Assembly: GCF_015210005.1 (NCBI RefSeq)
Contig: NZ_MU158698.1
Coordinates: 2,899,273-2,963,272, forward strand
DNA length: 64,000 bases
Reading direction: 5' to 3'
Source: Sphingobacterium hungaricum
Lineage (GTDB): Bacteria; Bacteroidota; Bacteroidia; Sphingobacteriales; Sphingobacteriaceae
In this document: positions 16,454 to 26,530 of the stretch, piece after piece
Numbering within the stretch: the first letter of the stretch is position 1
Layout: each line of letters opens with the position of its first letter
Position numbers and translations under genes: made by a program
The notes under the pieces: generated by a model
Databases searched by the model: none
The model's input: only the letters and a program-made list of their open reading frames with translations
Told to the model about the DNA's origin: nothing

Positions 16454-17425
16454 TTATTCATTTTCTGAGCGGTATTTTTCAACCTGGAGAATGTTGTTCT
16501 GAATATCTTTCATAATATTTTTTGCCCACCAGCTCGCATAAAAATTAAAACTCGTCGTCAATTTGAAGTTGCTATAGAGATGAAGGCGGTAGGTTTTATC
16601 GGTTAATTTTTCCAATTCGTAAGTGCCGTTTAACACATCAAAATATTTTCCTCCGACAACCAAGTGCTCGTCCATAGTCGTTAATGGAATTTCATGTGGC
16701 AATGCCCGGATGGAAAATGACATTTTCTTATTGTCTTCGTAATCAGTTACCGTTTCATGAAAAACTAATCCATTCGTAAATATCGCTTGCCTGTAAGCGC
16801 CCACGCCTTCATAATTTAATTCTGCTTTAACAGGTCTTGGAAAATTCAATAATTTCGTAAGCCATCCTTTGTCTTGCTTTTCATCAATTTCTCTAACCCT
16901 CGTCACATTATCCCAGATTTTTTCGGCAGGAGCATCTATATCAATGTACGTATATGCCTGATAAGGTTTTGATTGAACGCCGATATAACTTTCTATTGGC
17001 GAAGCGAACAAAGGAAGAACCAATAGAATGGATAAATAGGCTTTGCTATCTTTTTTCCTAAGCTTGAAGTATCCGCCGAGCAAACCACCTAAGCTCGCTG
17101 AAAGCATAAAAATTGGCAGTATCATAACAAGACAAGGCCATCCTTCAATCGCAAAAAGGAACGTGATAATGAAAAATGCATAAATCGGAATCCATGGTGC
17201 GATTATACGATAAGCTAATTTCTTTACATTCTTGATATCGGAAAAATAAACAGTTAATGCACCCACAATACTCGGCAATAAAAACAGAAAAGTAACGGAC
17301 ATCATGCTGAATACCGCCTCCCAATCTTTGGCTCCAAATATAAATCGAAGGAATAATGCGTAGACAGTAGGGATAGCGACTATTTTTAGAAAAGATTTTA
17401 GCCTGTCTTTTGTTTTCTGATTCAT
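16454..17425 (-). CDS. membrane protein with C-terminal SRPBCC domain
   Basis: A protein of 323 residues. The first 150 contain about five hydrophobic helices. The rest begins YTYIDIDAPAEKIWDNVTRV, the standard opening of polyketide cyclase/START-like (SRPBCC) ligand-binding domains, followed by FHETVTDYEDNKKMSFSI and LVVGGKYFDVLNGTYELE. Fusion of a membrane unit to an SRPBCC domain recurs in bacteria but lacks a known role; lipid binding is plausible. It sits between cydB and DUF4272 on the same strand. Confidence 0.75.
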   Translation of the reverse strand: MNQKTKDRLKSFLKIVAIPTVYALFLRFIFGAKDWEAVFSMMSVTFLFLLPSIVGALTVYFSDIKNVKKLAYRIIAPWIPIYAFFIITFLFAIEGWPCLVMILPIFMLSASLGGLLGGYFKLRKKDSKAYLSILLVLPLFASPIESYIGVQSKPYQAYTYIDIDAPAEKIWDNVTRVREIDEKQDKGWLTKLLNFPRPVKAELNYEGVGAYRQAIFTNGLVFHETVTDYEDNKKMSFSIRALPHEIPLTTMDEHLVVGGKYFDVLNGTYELEKLTDKTYRLHLYSNFKLTTSFNFYASWWAKNIMKDIQNNILQVEKYRSENE

Positions 17426-17501
17426 TTTTTAGTCTTTAATCGGTACAAAAAATTTTATTGATTTTATTGTTCCATCAAAAATATAAAAAAAGCTCAATTA
17501 T

Positions 17502-18518
17502 TTATTCCGACCCTCTCGCGTTTCTTCGCCCAAATGAATACATCAGGTAAAATAAAAATGGCAAAATAAATATACTGCCAAGCATTAATGCCCATGCTAA
17601 GAAACTAATGGTTTTCTCAGGCGCGCTATCGGTAAGCAGGGATAAGTGATTGCCATTTTGCAACAAAATAATATCTGGATAAAGCTGATAGGTCGCCGCG
17701 ACTAAAATCAGAATAATTTGTCCAGCAGCTAGCACGCGAACGATAATTAGTTTTCTTTGCTTGATAAAATAGTATATCATTGGCAGAAAAATTGTCGCTA
17801 CACTTACCGCGACAATACCAATCCATCCGCCAAATATTCTTTCCAATAAAGGGATTTTTGAATAATAAGCCGCAATGAAAACAATTAGGCCTGTAATAAC
17901 GACAAATACCGTTGACTGTTTTGATTTTCGAATCATTAAACGGAGATTATTTGCCTCATAAGTTTCTCTCAAGCTGTAAATGGAAGCCAGATAGGCGCAG
18001 ATGGATACTGTGAAAAATCCGACTGCGATTCCGAAAAGATTGAACCAATCTAGTACGTAGAGATCCAAGAAATTGTTCGCATCTGGATTCAATGATCCAG
18101 ATATGGCAGAAGCGCCAATCATTCCGAAAAAGAACGGTGTTAGCAAACTTGAATAATAGAATATTTGTGTGTAAACTACTTGCCAATTATCATCGACGGC
18201 ATCGTAATGTCTAAACGTAAAAGCTGTTCCGCGCGCAATGATTCCCACCAGCATCAACACCAGCGGAATGTGTAGATAAGTGGATGCGAAACTATAAATT
18301 ACAGGGAAACCGACAAAGAGAATAACGATCGCAATAATCAGCCACATGTGGTTAGCTTCCCAAATTGGAGCGATTGATTCATACATGATTTTCTTAGTGA
18401 ATTTCCGCTCTTTCTTGGTCGTAAAAAGCTCAACAATTCCAGCTCCAAAATCCGCTCCGCCTAACACAAGGTATAGACAAATTGATAACCAAAGAAATCC
18501 GATAACAATGTAAATCAT
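17502..18518 (-). CDS. cydB: cytochrome bd ubiquinol oxidase subunit II
   Basis: Integral-membrane subunit of the bd-type terminal oxidase, which reduces oxygen with quinol and supports growth at low oxygen. 338 residues with about nine membrane helices. CydB motifs include LGGADFGAGIVEL near residues 19-31, SIAPIWEANHMWLI and YASFAS-like helices after it, and SRGTAFTFRH (as IARGTAFTFRHYD). Its ATG overlaps the cydA stop by 4 bp, showing translational coupling. No cydX-like small gene follows. Confidence 0.92.
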   Translation of the reverse strand: MIYIVIGFLWLSICLYLVLGGADFGAGIVELFTTKKERKFTKKIMYESIAPIWEANHMWLIIAIVILFVGFPVIYSFASTYLHIPLVLMLVGIIARGTAFTFRHYDAVDDNWQVVYTQIFYYSSLLTPFFFGMIGASAISGSLNPDANNFLDLYVLDWFNLFGIAVGFFTVSICAYLASIYSLRETYEANNLRLMIRKSKQSTVFVVITGLIVFIAAYYSKIPLLERIFGGWIGIVAVSVATIFLPMIYYFIKQRKLIIVRVLAAGQIILILVAATYQLYPDIILLQNGNHLSLLTDSAPEKTISFLAWALMLGSIFILPFLFYLMYSFGRRNARGSE

Positions 18519-19858
18519 GACTTTTTGGATTTAGTTTGATAATTCGGGTCAGTTGGGTCGTAGAGTTTAGGGACCATTTGGATCTGTCTTTTTAGAAGAA
18601 AAATAATAATCAGAGAAAGGGATACAAAAACTGCTGTAAAGAAATAAAATGAGTATTGGATGCCTGGCATAGGTGTCACGGCATCGGCCGTTCGCATAAT
18701 GCCGTAGATAATCCATGGCTGTCTTCCGACTTCGGTTACCGTCCATCCAGCTTCCAACGCTATGTACCCAAATGGAATTGCAACGACAAAGGTCTTTAAG
18801 AACCAATGTTTCGTCAGCCATTCTTTTTTAAAGAAGAATGCGATCAGGTATACTCCGCCGATAGCCATCATGACCATTCCAAAGAAAATCATGATCTGAA
18901 ACGCATAATGAACCACTGCCACAGGAGGCCATTCATCCCTCGGGAAATCATGAAGACCTTTCACTTCAGCATTAAAGTCATTCGTCGCCAAAAAGCTCAG
19001 TAACTTCGGGATTTTAAGCGCATATTTTACTTCTCCTGTTTCTTCATTCGGAATACCACCCAAAACAAAAGGAGCGCCTTTCTCTGTTTCAAAATGAGCT
19101 TCCATCGCTGCCAGTTTAATGGGTTGCCTTTCAGCAACAGATTTCGCTGCAATATCACCGCTTAAAGGAGCGCCAAAAGCGCCAATCAATGCAAAGGCAA
19201 CTGCAATGCGAAAAGCTTTGGTATGAAATTCAACATTTTTCTTTTTGATGATTAAATATGCATGTACACCAGCAACCGCAAATCCTGTGGCACAAAATGC
19301 CGCCACGGTCATGTGCAAAGCCTGTGGAAACCAAGCGTCATTCAGCATGGCTTGAATCGGATCGATGTTTAGGTACTGTCCGTCTATAAAATCAAAACCG
19401 CTGGGGGAGTTCATCCAGGAATTCGCAGCAACAACAAGAACTCCAGAGGCAAGGCCACTGATGCCAACCAATAGGCCACAAAACCAATGAAACCATTTGT
19501 TGAATTTGTTCCAGCCGTATAGGAAGAATCCCAATGCAATGGCTTCGATAAAGAAGGCTGTTCCTTCTAAAGAAAAAGGCATTCCGAAAATCGGTCCAGC
19601 ATGTTTCATGAATTCAGGCCACAGCAATCCTAATTCAAATGAAAGCATGGTTCCTGATACAGCTCCGGTAGCAAATAGGATAGCTACGCCTTTGCTCCAA
19701 GCTTTCGTCAGCCCTTTATAGATTTCGTTGCCGGTTTTTAAATATTTCCAGTGAGAGAAAGCCATTAAAAAAGGCATCACCATTCCCACACAAGCAAAGA
19801 TAATGTGGAAACCTAATGACATGGCCATTTGCGCGCGAGCGGCAATAAAATCATCCAT
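18515..19858 (-). CDS. cydA: cytochrome bd ubiquinol oxidase subunit I
   Basis: Haem-bearing, quinol-oxidising subunit of cytochrome bd. 447 residues, the length of short-Q-loop CydA. The N-terminal RAQMAMSLGFHIIFA contains the conserved haem histidine (H18). EGTAFFIEAIALGFFLYGW and GWTVTEVGRQPWIIYG (about residues 365-380) are family signatures. About nine helices. First gene of cydAB; a long dyad lies about 90 bp upstream and may mediate redox or oxygen control. Confidence 0.95.
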   Translation of the reverse strand: MDDFIAARAQMAMSLGFHIIFACVGMVMPFLMAFSHWKYLKTGNEIYKGLTKAWSKGVAILFATGAVSGTMLSFELGLLWPEFMKHAGPIFGMPFSLEGTAFFIEAIALGFFLYGWNKFNKWFHWFCGLLVGISGLASGVLVVAANSWMNSPSGFDFIDGQYLNIDPIQAMLNDAWFPQALHMTVAAFCATGFAVAGVHAYLIIKKKNVEFHTKAFRIAVAFALIGAFGAPLSGDIAAKSVAERQPIKLAAMEAHFETEKGAPFVLGGIPNEETGEVKYALKIPKLLSFLATNDFNAEVKGLHDFPRDEWPPVAVVHYAFQIMIFFGMVMMAIGGVYLIAFFFKKEWLTKHWFLKTFVVAIPFGYIALEAGWTVTEVGRQPWIIYGIMRTADAVTPMPGIQYSFYFFTAVFVSLSLIIIFLLKRQIQMVPKLYDPTDPNYQTKSKKS

Positions 19859-19949
19859 AGGGCATCGTATTTTATGTCTTAAAGATAGGGATTATTCGCG
19901 GGGAAGGCTAGTGTTTTACACGGGATTTGTGGTTTTATTTTTAGTTTTT

Positions 19950-19976
19950 AATGTAAAAAGTTTATTTTTTTACATT
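19950..19976. promoter_or_regulatory. candidate operator upstream of cydAB
   Basis: Perfect 10-bp arms AATGTAAAAA and TTTTTACATT flank a 7-bp centre, 92-118 bp before the cydA start. The half-site TGTAAA-like pattern could serve a CRP/FNR-type dimer. A downstream TATCTTTA (minus strand, 19880-19887) may be the -7 box. Confidence 0.4.
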
Positions 19977-20039
19977 CATGAAATACAAGAATATGGTTAA
20001 GGCACGAAATGCAATAAAGGAAATGGCTAAGATTTTGTA

Positions 20040-20429
20040 TTAGTTGCTTTGAGTCAAATGGACAATCTCCCAATGATGTCCATTAATGTCTTTGATCACT
20101 ACCGAATAGCCCCATTCTTCATTCAATTTCTTTACTTGTACAGCGCCCATTTTTTCAGCGCGGCTAACCAGCATGTCGACTTGTTCGGTCGAATCCAAAC
20201 TACAACTCAAAATAAATCCTGAAGAACGCTCTGCAGGATTTTGATTGTCTCGCTGTTGCAAAAAATCGGCTTTCGTTTGGATCACAAAATAAAATCCATT
20301 TTCCATATCAAATAGGCACAAATCCTCGCTTTGTTCAGCAATTTTGAAGTTGAAAACCTGCTGATAGAACTCGATTGACTCTTGCATATCCTCAACAGCG
20401 ACCGTGATGAAATTAATTTTTGGCGTCAT
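20040..20429 (-). CDS. VOC family protein
   Basis: A single-domain VOC protein of 130 residues, starting at MTPKINFITVAVEDM; an in-frame start 39 bp further upstream would overlap the neighbouring gene. Features: ESIEFYQQVFNFKIAEQ, MENGFYFVIQ, SRAEKMGAVQVKKLNEEWGYSVVIKDINGHHWEIVH, with the C-terminal acidic residue of the metal site (E in HWEIVH). Substrate unknown. It lies 4 bp after the lipoprotein gene and is cotranscribed with it. Confidence 0.8.
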   Translation of the reverse strand: MTPKINFITVAVEDMQESIEFYQQVFNFKIAEQSEDLCLFDMENGFYFVIQTKADFLQQRDNQNPAERSSGFILSCSLDSTEQVDMLVSRAEKMGAVQVKKLNEEWGYSVVIKDINGHHWEIVHLTQSN

Positions 20430-20433
20430 AAAA

Positions 20434-21213
20434 TCATTTTTTTCTAATCGTAAAGCTATAAAAATCAAAGATCGGATTTTGACTTTTATCGTAATTAACG
20501 ATCTGGCTTAACAAAAGGGTTTGATCATTTATCCAAAAAGAATCTTTGATCACACAGAGCCATTTTCCTGTTGACTTTTCAAATTCTTCATCCAGCTTGC
20601 TGATTTTATTCCATTCTCCGTTTTGGATTTTTTGGATAAAGTAGGTCGAGCATTCTTGTCCCCCGAAATGGCCATTCAATCGGAATGATTTATTCGGAGA
20701 AAATACAATCATATCAGGATTTCCGGTTTCCTCCGTCAGTTTTCCGTTCTTTAGGTTATAGCTAACATCCGTAGAATGCCCACCTTCGCAAAGCAGAATG
20801 TCTTCTGTTGGAAAAAAGGCGATAAACGATTCTTCAGTGTACTCGCTGGGGTTCTGATAGACCGTTCCATTCCTAAAATTAATCTTTTGTATTCCATTGT
20901 AATATTCGGTTTCTTGAAATTCTACGATGCCATTCAATAATTTCTTTGCTTGCTTGAAATCTGTAATTTTCAATAAAGTGTCCGATTGGTGACTAACCTT
21001 TTTTTTACTTCCAAAAAAACTGGCAGAATCTATTTTGGCAATCGATATCGTATAGGTTTCGGAAAGTTTGTTGATTTCCTCGGAATTTTGTACAGAATCC
21101 ATGGTTTGCATAGGAGCTTCTATTTCATTGTCGGAGACTGTATCCTTGCTCTTTCGCTCTTTGCAAGAGATGAGGAATAGAAAAACCAGGCAGGCTAGGA
21201 ACTTTGCTTTCAT
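20434..21213 (-). CDS. putative lipoprotein, function unknown
   Basis: A protein of 259 residues with a lipoprotein signal: MKAKFLACLVFLFLISC, lipidation Cys17, followed by KERKSKD. The mature part is predominantly beta and contains EGGHSTDVSYNLKNGKL, NPDMIVFSPNKSFRLNGHFGGQECSTYFIQ and a tail with DSFWINDQTLLLSQ, which gives a beta-propeller-like impression by eye. No family recognised. It heads a two-gene operon with the VOC protein. Confidence 0.65.
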   Translation of the reverse strand: MKAKFLACLVFLFLISCKERKSKDTVSDNEIEAPMQTMDSVQNSEEINKLSETYTISIAKIDSASFFGSKKKVSHQSDTLLKITDFKQAKKLLNGIVEFQETEYYNGIQKINFRNGTVYQNPSEYTEESFIAFFPTEDILLCEGGHSTDVSYNLKNGKLTEETGNPDMIVFSPNKSFRLNGHFGGQECSTYFIQKIQNGEWNKISKLDEEFEKSTGKWLCVIKDSFWINDQTLLLSQIVNYDKSQNPIFDFYSFTIRKK

Positions 21214-21309
21214 TTTTATTGATCTAATAAAGCATTAAGGTAATAAAAAATGAGTAAAGATTGAATTATTGAATTTTTGAAGATTAAATCCTTCTTGTAA
21301 AAATTGGAC

Positions 21310-21323
21310 AAACGATTGCGTTT
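21310..21323. promoter_or_regulatory. dyad AAACG-N4-CGTTT upstream of susC
   Basis: A 14-bp symmetric sequence about 140 bp before the first SusC gene, followed by two TTATATAA words (21338, 21353). It may be an operator for a distant regulator. Short enough to be chance. Confidence 0.25.
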
Positions 21324-21464
21324 ACGTTGTGCTTATTTTATATAAAATTATATTATATAATTGTAGTTAATATTATAACCTATTATAAATATTAGTGTGT
21401 GCTTGGTTTTAGTGACAACGAAATCTTGTAAAAAATAATTTTTATTAACTTAATTAATGTCAAA

Positions 21465-24400
21465 ATGAATGATTTCTTAAAATGTTGTTGTTTATTGATG
21501 TGTATGTTATTTGCTGTGCATCCATCATTTGGACAACAATCTGTCACAGGGATTGTGTCAGATGCTACCGGTAATCTCGCTGGTGTAACAGTTTCGGTAA
21601 TTGGGACATCTCGAGTAACTCAAACGGACGAAAATGGTTTTTTCAGTATTCAAGCTTCAAATGGTGAAAAAATAAGATTTTCCAGTGTGGGATATGTTTC
21701 CCAAGAATTAAATGTAGCAGGATCGAGGTTAGATGTAATTCTAGTTTCAGATGCTGAAATTGATGAAGTTGTAGTAATCGGGTATGGTACTCAAAAGAAA
21801 ACTACAGTTACTGGTGCAATTGCAACGGTTTCGGCACAGCAACTCGAAGGTAGACCGGTTAATCGCTTGAGCGAAGCTTTGCAGGGTATGGTAGGAAATT
21901 TAAATATTACTACGACCACCGCAGGAGGCGCACCAAATGCTACGCAAAATATTAATATTAGGGGATACACTGGTTTCGGTGTGAGTTCATCTCCTTTAAT
22001 TGTTATAGACGGAATCCAAGGAGGTAATATCAATAATATTAATCCAAATGATATCGAAAGCATCTCGGTGATTAAAGACGCTGCGACCGCGGCAATTTAT
22101 GGTTCAAGTGCACCAAATGGCGTAATTCTAATTACTACAAAACAGGGAACAAAAGGTGGAAAGCCAAAAATTACTTATTCAAATAATTTAAATTGGAATA
22201 CACCGATCAATTTGCCAAAAATGTTGAACTCTTTAGATTTCGCAACGATCTATAATGAGGCATCCATCAATGCAGGTGGATCTGCAATATTTAATGATGA
22301 GACACTGGCTAGGATTATTGCTTATCAAGCTGGAACAATTACTACAGAAACTGTTCAAACTGGATACAATACATCTACTCCTTCCGATACTTGGGCTTCT
22401 TGGGAAACATCAAATGCAAATAATGATTGGTTCGAGATTTACTTTAAGGATGTAGCTTTCAGCCAACAACACAATTTGAGTGTAAACGGGGGTTCTGAAG
22501 CGTCCAAATACTTTATTGGTGTAGGATATAATGATAGGCAAGGGATGTACAATTTTGGAGATGACAAATATAAAAGATTTAACGTCAGGAGTAATCTTAG
22601 TTCAAATTTGACGGATTGGTTGAATGTAAGTTTAAGAACAACTGCTGCTCGCGAAAATTACAATACTCCAAATACCTATAGTGCCAAAACTGGCGGAAAC
22701 TACATGCACCAAATCGCTCGAAAATGGCCTACAGTGCAACTATTTAATCCTGATGGTTATTATTCGGATGAAAGTGACGTCAGACTACACATGGATGGTG
22801 GCAGAGACATTACACGAACGGATGATATAGGCATTACAGGAGAGGTAAATCTAAAACTGGCGGAAGGCTGGACAGCAACTGCAAATTATTCGTTTAATGG
22901 AATCTTTGCTCAACGAGACATTCATACCAAAACTATTTATGCTTATAGACCAAGTGGCGCACAATATATTATGACAGGTAATCCTAATGGCTATTCAAAG
23001 CAAAATTACCGAACAGAAAATCAAGTTGTGAATCTGTTTTCTCAATATCAGAAGAATGTAGGTGATCATTATCTTAGTATTTTGGGAGGTTTCAACTCTG
23101 AACTTAAATCGTATGAAACTTTCTTGGCGAGCGCTAGCCAGTTATATTCAGATAATATACCCTCCCTTTCATTAAGTTATGGAACCACGCCTAGTGTAGC
23201 TGACGCGGTAAGAAAGTTAGCTTCTATGGGTTATTTTGGTAGATTCGAATACAACTATCAAGAAAAATATCTGTTAAAAGTCGATGGGCGTTACGATGCA
23301 ACCTCACGGTTTTTAGAAGATAATAGATGGAAATTTTATCCTGGAGTTTCCGTTGGGTGGAACGTTGATAAAGAATCTTTCTTTGAACCAATTAAATCTA
23401 CTATGAATATCTTTAAATTAAGGGGATCCTATGGAGCATCAGGTGATCAAGGATTTTTAGATACCGACCCTAATAACCCGAATTGGTATCCGTTTTATCC
23501 AAGCTTAGGTACTAGTAGACCAACCAGCAACGCTTGGCTATTTAATGGAGCACAACAGGCGTTAGTTTCAGCTCCAGGGTTAGTTAATCCCGATTTAACT
23601 TGGGTAACAACAACTCAGTTAAATATAGGTACAGATATGGGCTTTTTAAACAACAAATTGGAAGCGTCTTTTGATTGGTATATTCGAAAATCAGACGACT
23701 TTGCTTATTCTGGTACTCCTGTACCTTCTGTTCTTGGAACAGGCGTGCCCGTAGAGAACAATGCGGGATTGAAAACCACGGGATTTGAACTTAGTTTAGG
23801 CTGGAAGGATCAAATCGGAAAAGTGAATTATTCATTACGAGCAGTATTAAGTGATTATCAAAGTGAAATTACAAAATTCGACTCAAATCCAACAGGTTCT
23901 ATAGGAAGTTACTATGTTGGGCGTCAACAAGGAGAGATTTGGGGATATACAACGGAAGGTTTATTCCAAAGTACCGATGAAATAGCTAACGCTCCTTCTC
24001 AAACCGCAATTTCCACTAATGCATGGACTCCAGGCGACGTACGCTACGCAGATATAAATGGAGATGGAGCGATAACATTTGGTAACCAAACATTGGAAAA
24101 CATTGGAGATTTAAGTATTATCGGAAATAATACACCACGATACGCTTACAGTTTTACAGGAAATGTGGGGTATAAAGGGTTTGATCTATCCATTTTCTTA
24201 CAGGGAATTGGAAAACGTGATGCCGCAATCACTTCAAACTATTTCTGGGGCATTGTTGGTGATCAATGGCAAAGTTCCTTATTTGACGTCCACATGGATC
24301 GATATACGGCAGAAAATCCTGATGGCTATTTTCCAAAGTTCTATATGAGCGGTGAAAATAGTAAAAATACACAAACACAAACTAGGTATTTACAAAATGC

Positions 24401-24620
24401 TGCGTATCTACGAATTAAAAATTTGCAGGTTGGTTACAATTTGCCTCAGAGTGTTTTGGAAAGAGCTAAAATTGCAAATGTTCGGTTATACTTTAGTGTG
24501 GATAATTTAGCAACATTTACAAAACTAATTAAAACCATGGATCCAGAACTGTCAATCTCGGATTCCAAGATATACCCATTACAAAGAGTTTATTCATTTG
24601 GAGTAAACATTGGTTTATAA
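21465..24620 (+). CDS. SusC/RagA family TonB-linked outer-membrane transporter
   Basis: A 1051-residue outer-membrane transporter. Signal peptide (cleavage after SFG), a carboxypeptidase-regulatory-like domain (about 26-98, starting QSVTGIVSD), the EVVVIGYGTQKK segment near 100 that begins SusC plugs, a plug with LIVIDGIQGG and NPNDIESISVIKDAATAAIYG, then a beta-barrel ending in YSFGVNIGL. There is no STN domain, so it is not expected to signal through an anti-sigma factor. It works with the SusD encoded 31 bp downstream to import a glycan or peptide. No hydrolase or regulator is adjacent, so the substrate is unknown. Confidence 0.93.
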   Translation: MNDFLKCCCLLMCMLFAVHPSFGQQSVTGIVSDATGNLAGVTVSVIGTSRVTQTDENGFFSIQASNGEKIRFSSVGYVSQELNVAGSRLDVILVSDAEIDEVVVIGYGTQKKTTVTGAIATVSAQQLEGRPVNRLSEALQGMVGNLNITTTTAGGAPNATQNINIRGYTGFGVSSSPLIVIDGIQGGNINNINPNDIESISVIKDAATAAIYGSSAPNGVILITTKQGTKGGKPKITYSNNLNWNTPINLPKMLNSLDFATIYNEASINAGGSAIFNDETLARIIAYQAGTITTETVQTGYNTSTPSDTWASWETSNANNDWFEIYFKDVAFSQQHNLSVNGGSEASKYFIGVGYNDRQGMYNFGDDKYKRFNVRSNLSSNLTDWLNVSLRTTAARENYNTPNTYSAKTGGNYMHQIARKWPTVQLFNPDGYYSDESDVRLHMDGGRDITRTDDIGITGEVNLKLAEGWTATANYSFNGIFAQRDIHTKTIYAYRPSGAQYIMTGNPNGYSKQNYRTENQVVNLFSQYQKNVGDHYLSILGGFNSELKSYETFLASASQLYSDNIPSLSLSYGTTPSVADAVRKLASMGYFGRFEYNYQEKYLLKVDGRYDATSRFLEDNRWKFYPGVSVGWNVDKESFFEPIKSTMNIFKLRGSYGASGDQGFLDTDPNNPNWYPFYPSLGTSRPTSNAWLFNGAQQALVSAPGLVNPDLTWVTTTQLNIGTDMGFLNNKLEASFDWYIRKSDDFAYSGTPVPSVLGTGVPVENNAGLKTTGFELSLGWKDQIGKVNYSLRAVLSDYQSEITKFDSNPTGSIGSYYVGRQQGEIWGYTTEGLFQSTDEIANAPSQTAISTNAWTPGDVRYADINGDGAITFGNQTLENIGDLSIIGNNTPRYAYSFTGNVGYKGFDLSIFLQGIGKRDAAITSNYFWGIVGDQWQSSLFDVHMDRYTAENPDGYFPKFYMSGENSKNTQTQTRYLQNAAYLRIKNLQVGYNLPQSVLERAKIANVRLYFSVDNLATFTKLIKTMDPELSISDSKIYPLQRVYSFGVNIGL

Positions 24621-24651
24621 AATATTTGATTACATAAAAACTTGTAATAAC

Positions 24652-26415
24652 ATGAAACACATAAGTTTAATATATATAATCCTTGCCAGTTTATTAATAG
24701 GAACAAGTTGTAAGGAAAGTTTTCTAGATCGGGCGCCCGAGACCAGTATAAGCGATGCCGAGTTTTGGAAATCAGCTAGTGATTTGCAACTGTATGCAAA
24801 TAACTGGTATACCATTTTCCCAACTTATACAGGTTTTGGAACACTTGGTGTCTATGGTATAGACGCAGATGGAGGTAGTGATAATATGATTACGTTGAGC
24901 TACAATAGCATGTTAAATGCTGAACGTGTTGTTCCTGCGACTGGTGGTGGTTGGGATTGGACTAGAGTTAGAAATGTCAACTATTTCTTAGCAAACTATA
25001 GCAAGTCAACAGAAGCTTGGGATGTGATAGGCCCATATGTTGGTGAAGCTTATTTTTTTAGGGCGTATTTTTATTATACGCTATTAAAGCAATTTGGCGA
25101 CTTACCTTGGATAAACCAGCCCTTAGTTCCAAATTCTCCTGAGTTATACGACGCAAGAATTTCAAGAGGCATTATTGTTGATTCCATGTTAAATGATCTG
25201 GATAAAGCAATAGAATACCTTCCAAGTAGAAATGCTTCAACGACTAGAATATCGCGAATAAACAAACAAATCGCACAGCTTTTTCAAGCGAGAGTTGCTT
25301 TGTATGAAGGAACTTGGGAAAAATATCATTCAGGAACTCCTTTCGGGGTTACCGGATCTACAGGAGAAAAATATCTACAGAAAGCAGCTCAAGTAACTGA
25401 CAATTTAATTGCTAATCCAGGAGGAAATGCGTTGGATCCATTGACAGCGACAACCGCAAATAACAATATGGGCTATTGGGGATTATTTAATCAAACAGAT
25501 TATCGAAATAATACCGAAGTTATGTTATTTAGGCATTATATTATAGGTGTTAATGCAGGACATAACTGGCACCGGTACACTCTTTCTGGAGCTGGACGTG
25601 GAATCACGAAAAATATGGTTGATGCGTATTTATGTACCGATGGAAGCCCAATAAGCACAAGCTCACTTTATCAGGGGGACAATACATTACTCGATGTCGT
25701 AAAAAATAGAGATCCACGAATGGTTCAATCTATTTATATCAATGATAATCAACATTACATTACGACAGGAGGTTCAACAGTCATATTTCAAGTGCCGACT
25801 TTTAGCCTTGCGAACGAATATAAGTCAGCAACAGGTTATCAACTATACAAAGGACATAATCCTAGTTCAACACAGCAAGTGTCCGATCAAGGAACCACTG
25901 GTGCTATTTATTTTCGTTTTGCAGAAGCTCTTTTGATAAATGCAGAAGCTAAAGCAGAGTTAGGGACTGTAACTCAGCAAGATTTAGATAATACGATAAA
26001 TAAACTAAGATCAAGGGTTAGTATGCCAAATATGATTTTGTCAAGCTTACCCTCAGATTCATCCCCAGAATTCCCCGCTTTATCAAGAATAATTAATGAG
26101 GTTCGGAGAGAACGACGAGTTGAACTAGCTTTCGAAGGATTTAGACTTGATGACCTATTCCGGTGGGCAGCAGCTGATGAAAAAATATTCGGACTAAAGC
26201 CTTTGGGGGCTATACGGAGTCAATGGGACGGGATAGTTCCAGCAGAAACCTTGAATACATTCCCAATTAATAGCGGAGGCTATATTGAACTATTTAGAAA
26301 TGTTGCAGCTATGTCTGCTGGATACAAATTCAATGTCGCTAGAGATTATCTATATCCATTACCAACGGATCAATTAACACTAAACCCAGCATTAACACAG
26401 AATCCAGGCTGGTGA
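24652..26415 (+). CDS. SusD/RagB family nutrient-binding lipoprotein
   Basis: Surface lipoprotein of 587 residues; the ATG chosen precedes the signal peptide MKHISLIYIILASLLIGTSC (Cys20), while the longer frame would start inside the SusC tail. SusD hallmarks: FLDRAPETSISDAEFW, a TPR-rich body with AYFFRAYFYYTLLKQFGDLPW, EVRRERRVELAFEGFRLDDLFRW and YLYPLPTDQLTLNPALTQNPGW at the C-terminus. It caps the SusC barrel and binds the ligand. A strong terminator follows. Confidence 0.93.
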   Translation: MKHISLIYIILASLLIGTSCKESFLDRAPETSISDAEFWKSASDLQLYANNWYTIFPTYTGFGTLGVYGIDADGGSDNMITLSYNSMLNAERVVPATGGGWDWTRVRNVNYFLANYSKSTEAWDVIGPYVGEAYFFRAYFYYTLLKQFGDLPWINQPLVPNSPELYDARISRGIIVDSMLNDLDKAIEYLPSRNASTTRISRINKQIAQLFQARVALYEGTWEKYHSGTPFGVTGSTGEKYLQKAAQVTDNLIANPGGNALDPLTATTANNNMGYWGLFNQTDYRNNTEVMLFRHYIIGVNAGHNWHRYTLSGAGRGITKNMVDAYLCTDGSPISTSSLYQGDNTLLDVVKNRDPRMVQSIYINDNQHYITTGGSTVIFQVPTFSLANEYKSATGYQLYKGHNPSSTQQVSDQGTTGAIYFRFAEALLINAEAKAELGTVTQQDLDNTINKLRSRVSMPNMILSSLPSDSSPEFPALSRIINEVRRERRVELAFEGFRLDDLFRWAAADEKIFGLKPLGAIRSQWDGIVPAETLNTFPINSGGYIELFRNVAAMSAGYKFNVARDYLYPLPTDQLTLNPALTQNPGW

Positions 26416-26437
26416 TAGTTTCATAAATGTTAATTTT

Positions 26438-26478
26438 AGAGACATTATTCCTATTGGGGATAATGTCTCTTTATTTTT
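26438..26478 (+). terminator. rho-independent terminator after SusC/SusD
   Basis: Arms AGAGACATTATTCC and GGGATAATGTCTCT form a stem of 11 perfect pairs extended by three more with one G-U, with a 5-nt loop, followed by TTATTTTT. Strong terminator for the SusC/SusD unit. Confidence 0.8.
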
Positions 26479-26530
26479 AGTATTTAATCCCAATTTTACT
26501 AAATTCGTGTGATTATTAAACTATAGCCCG

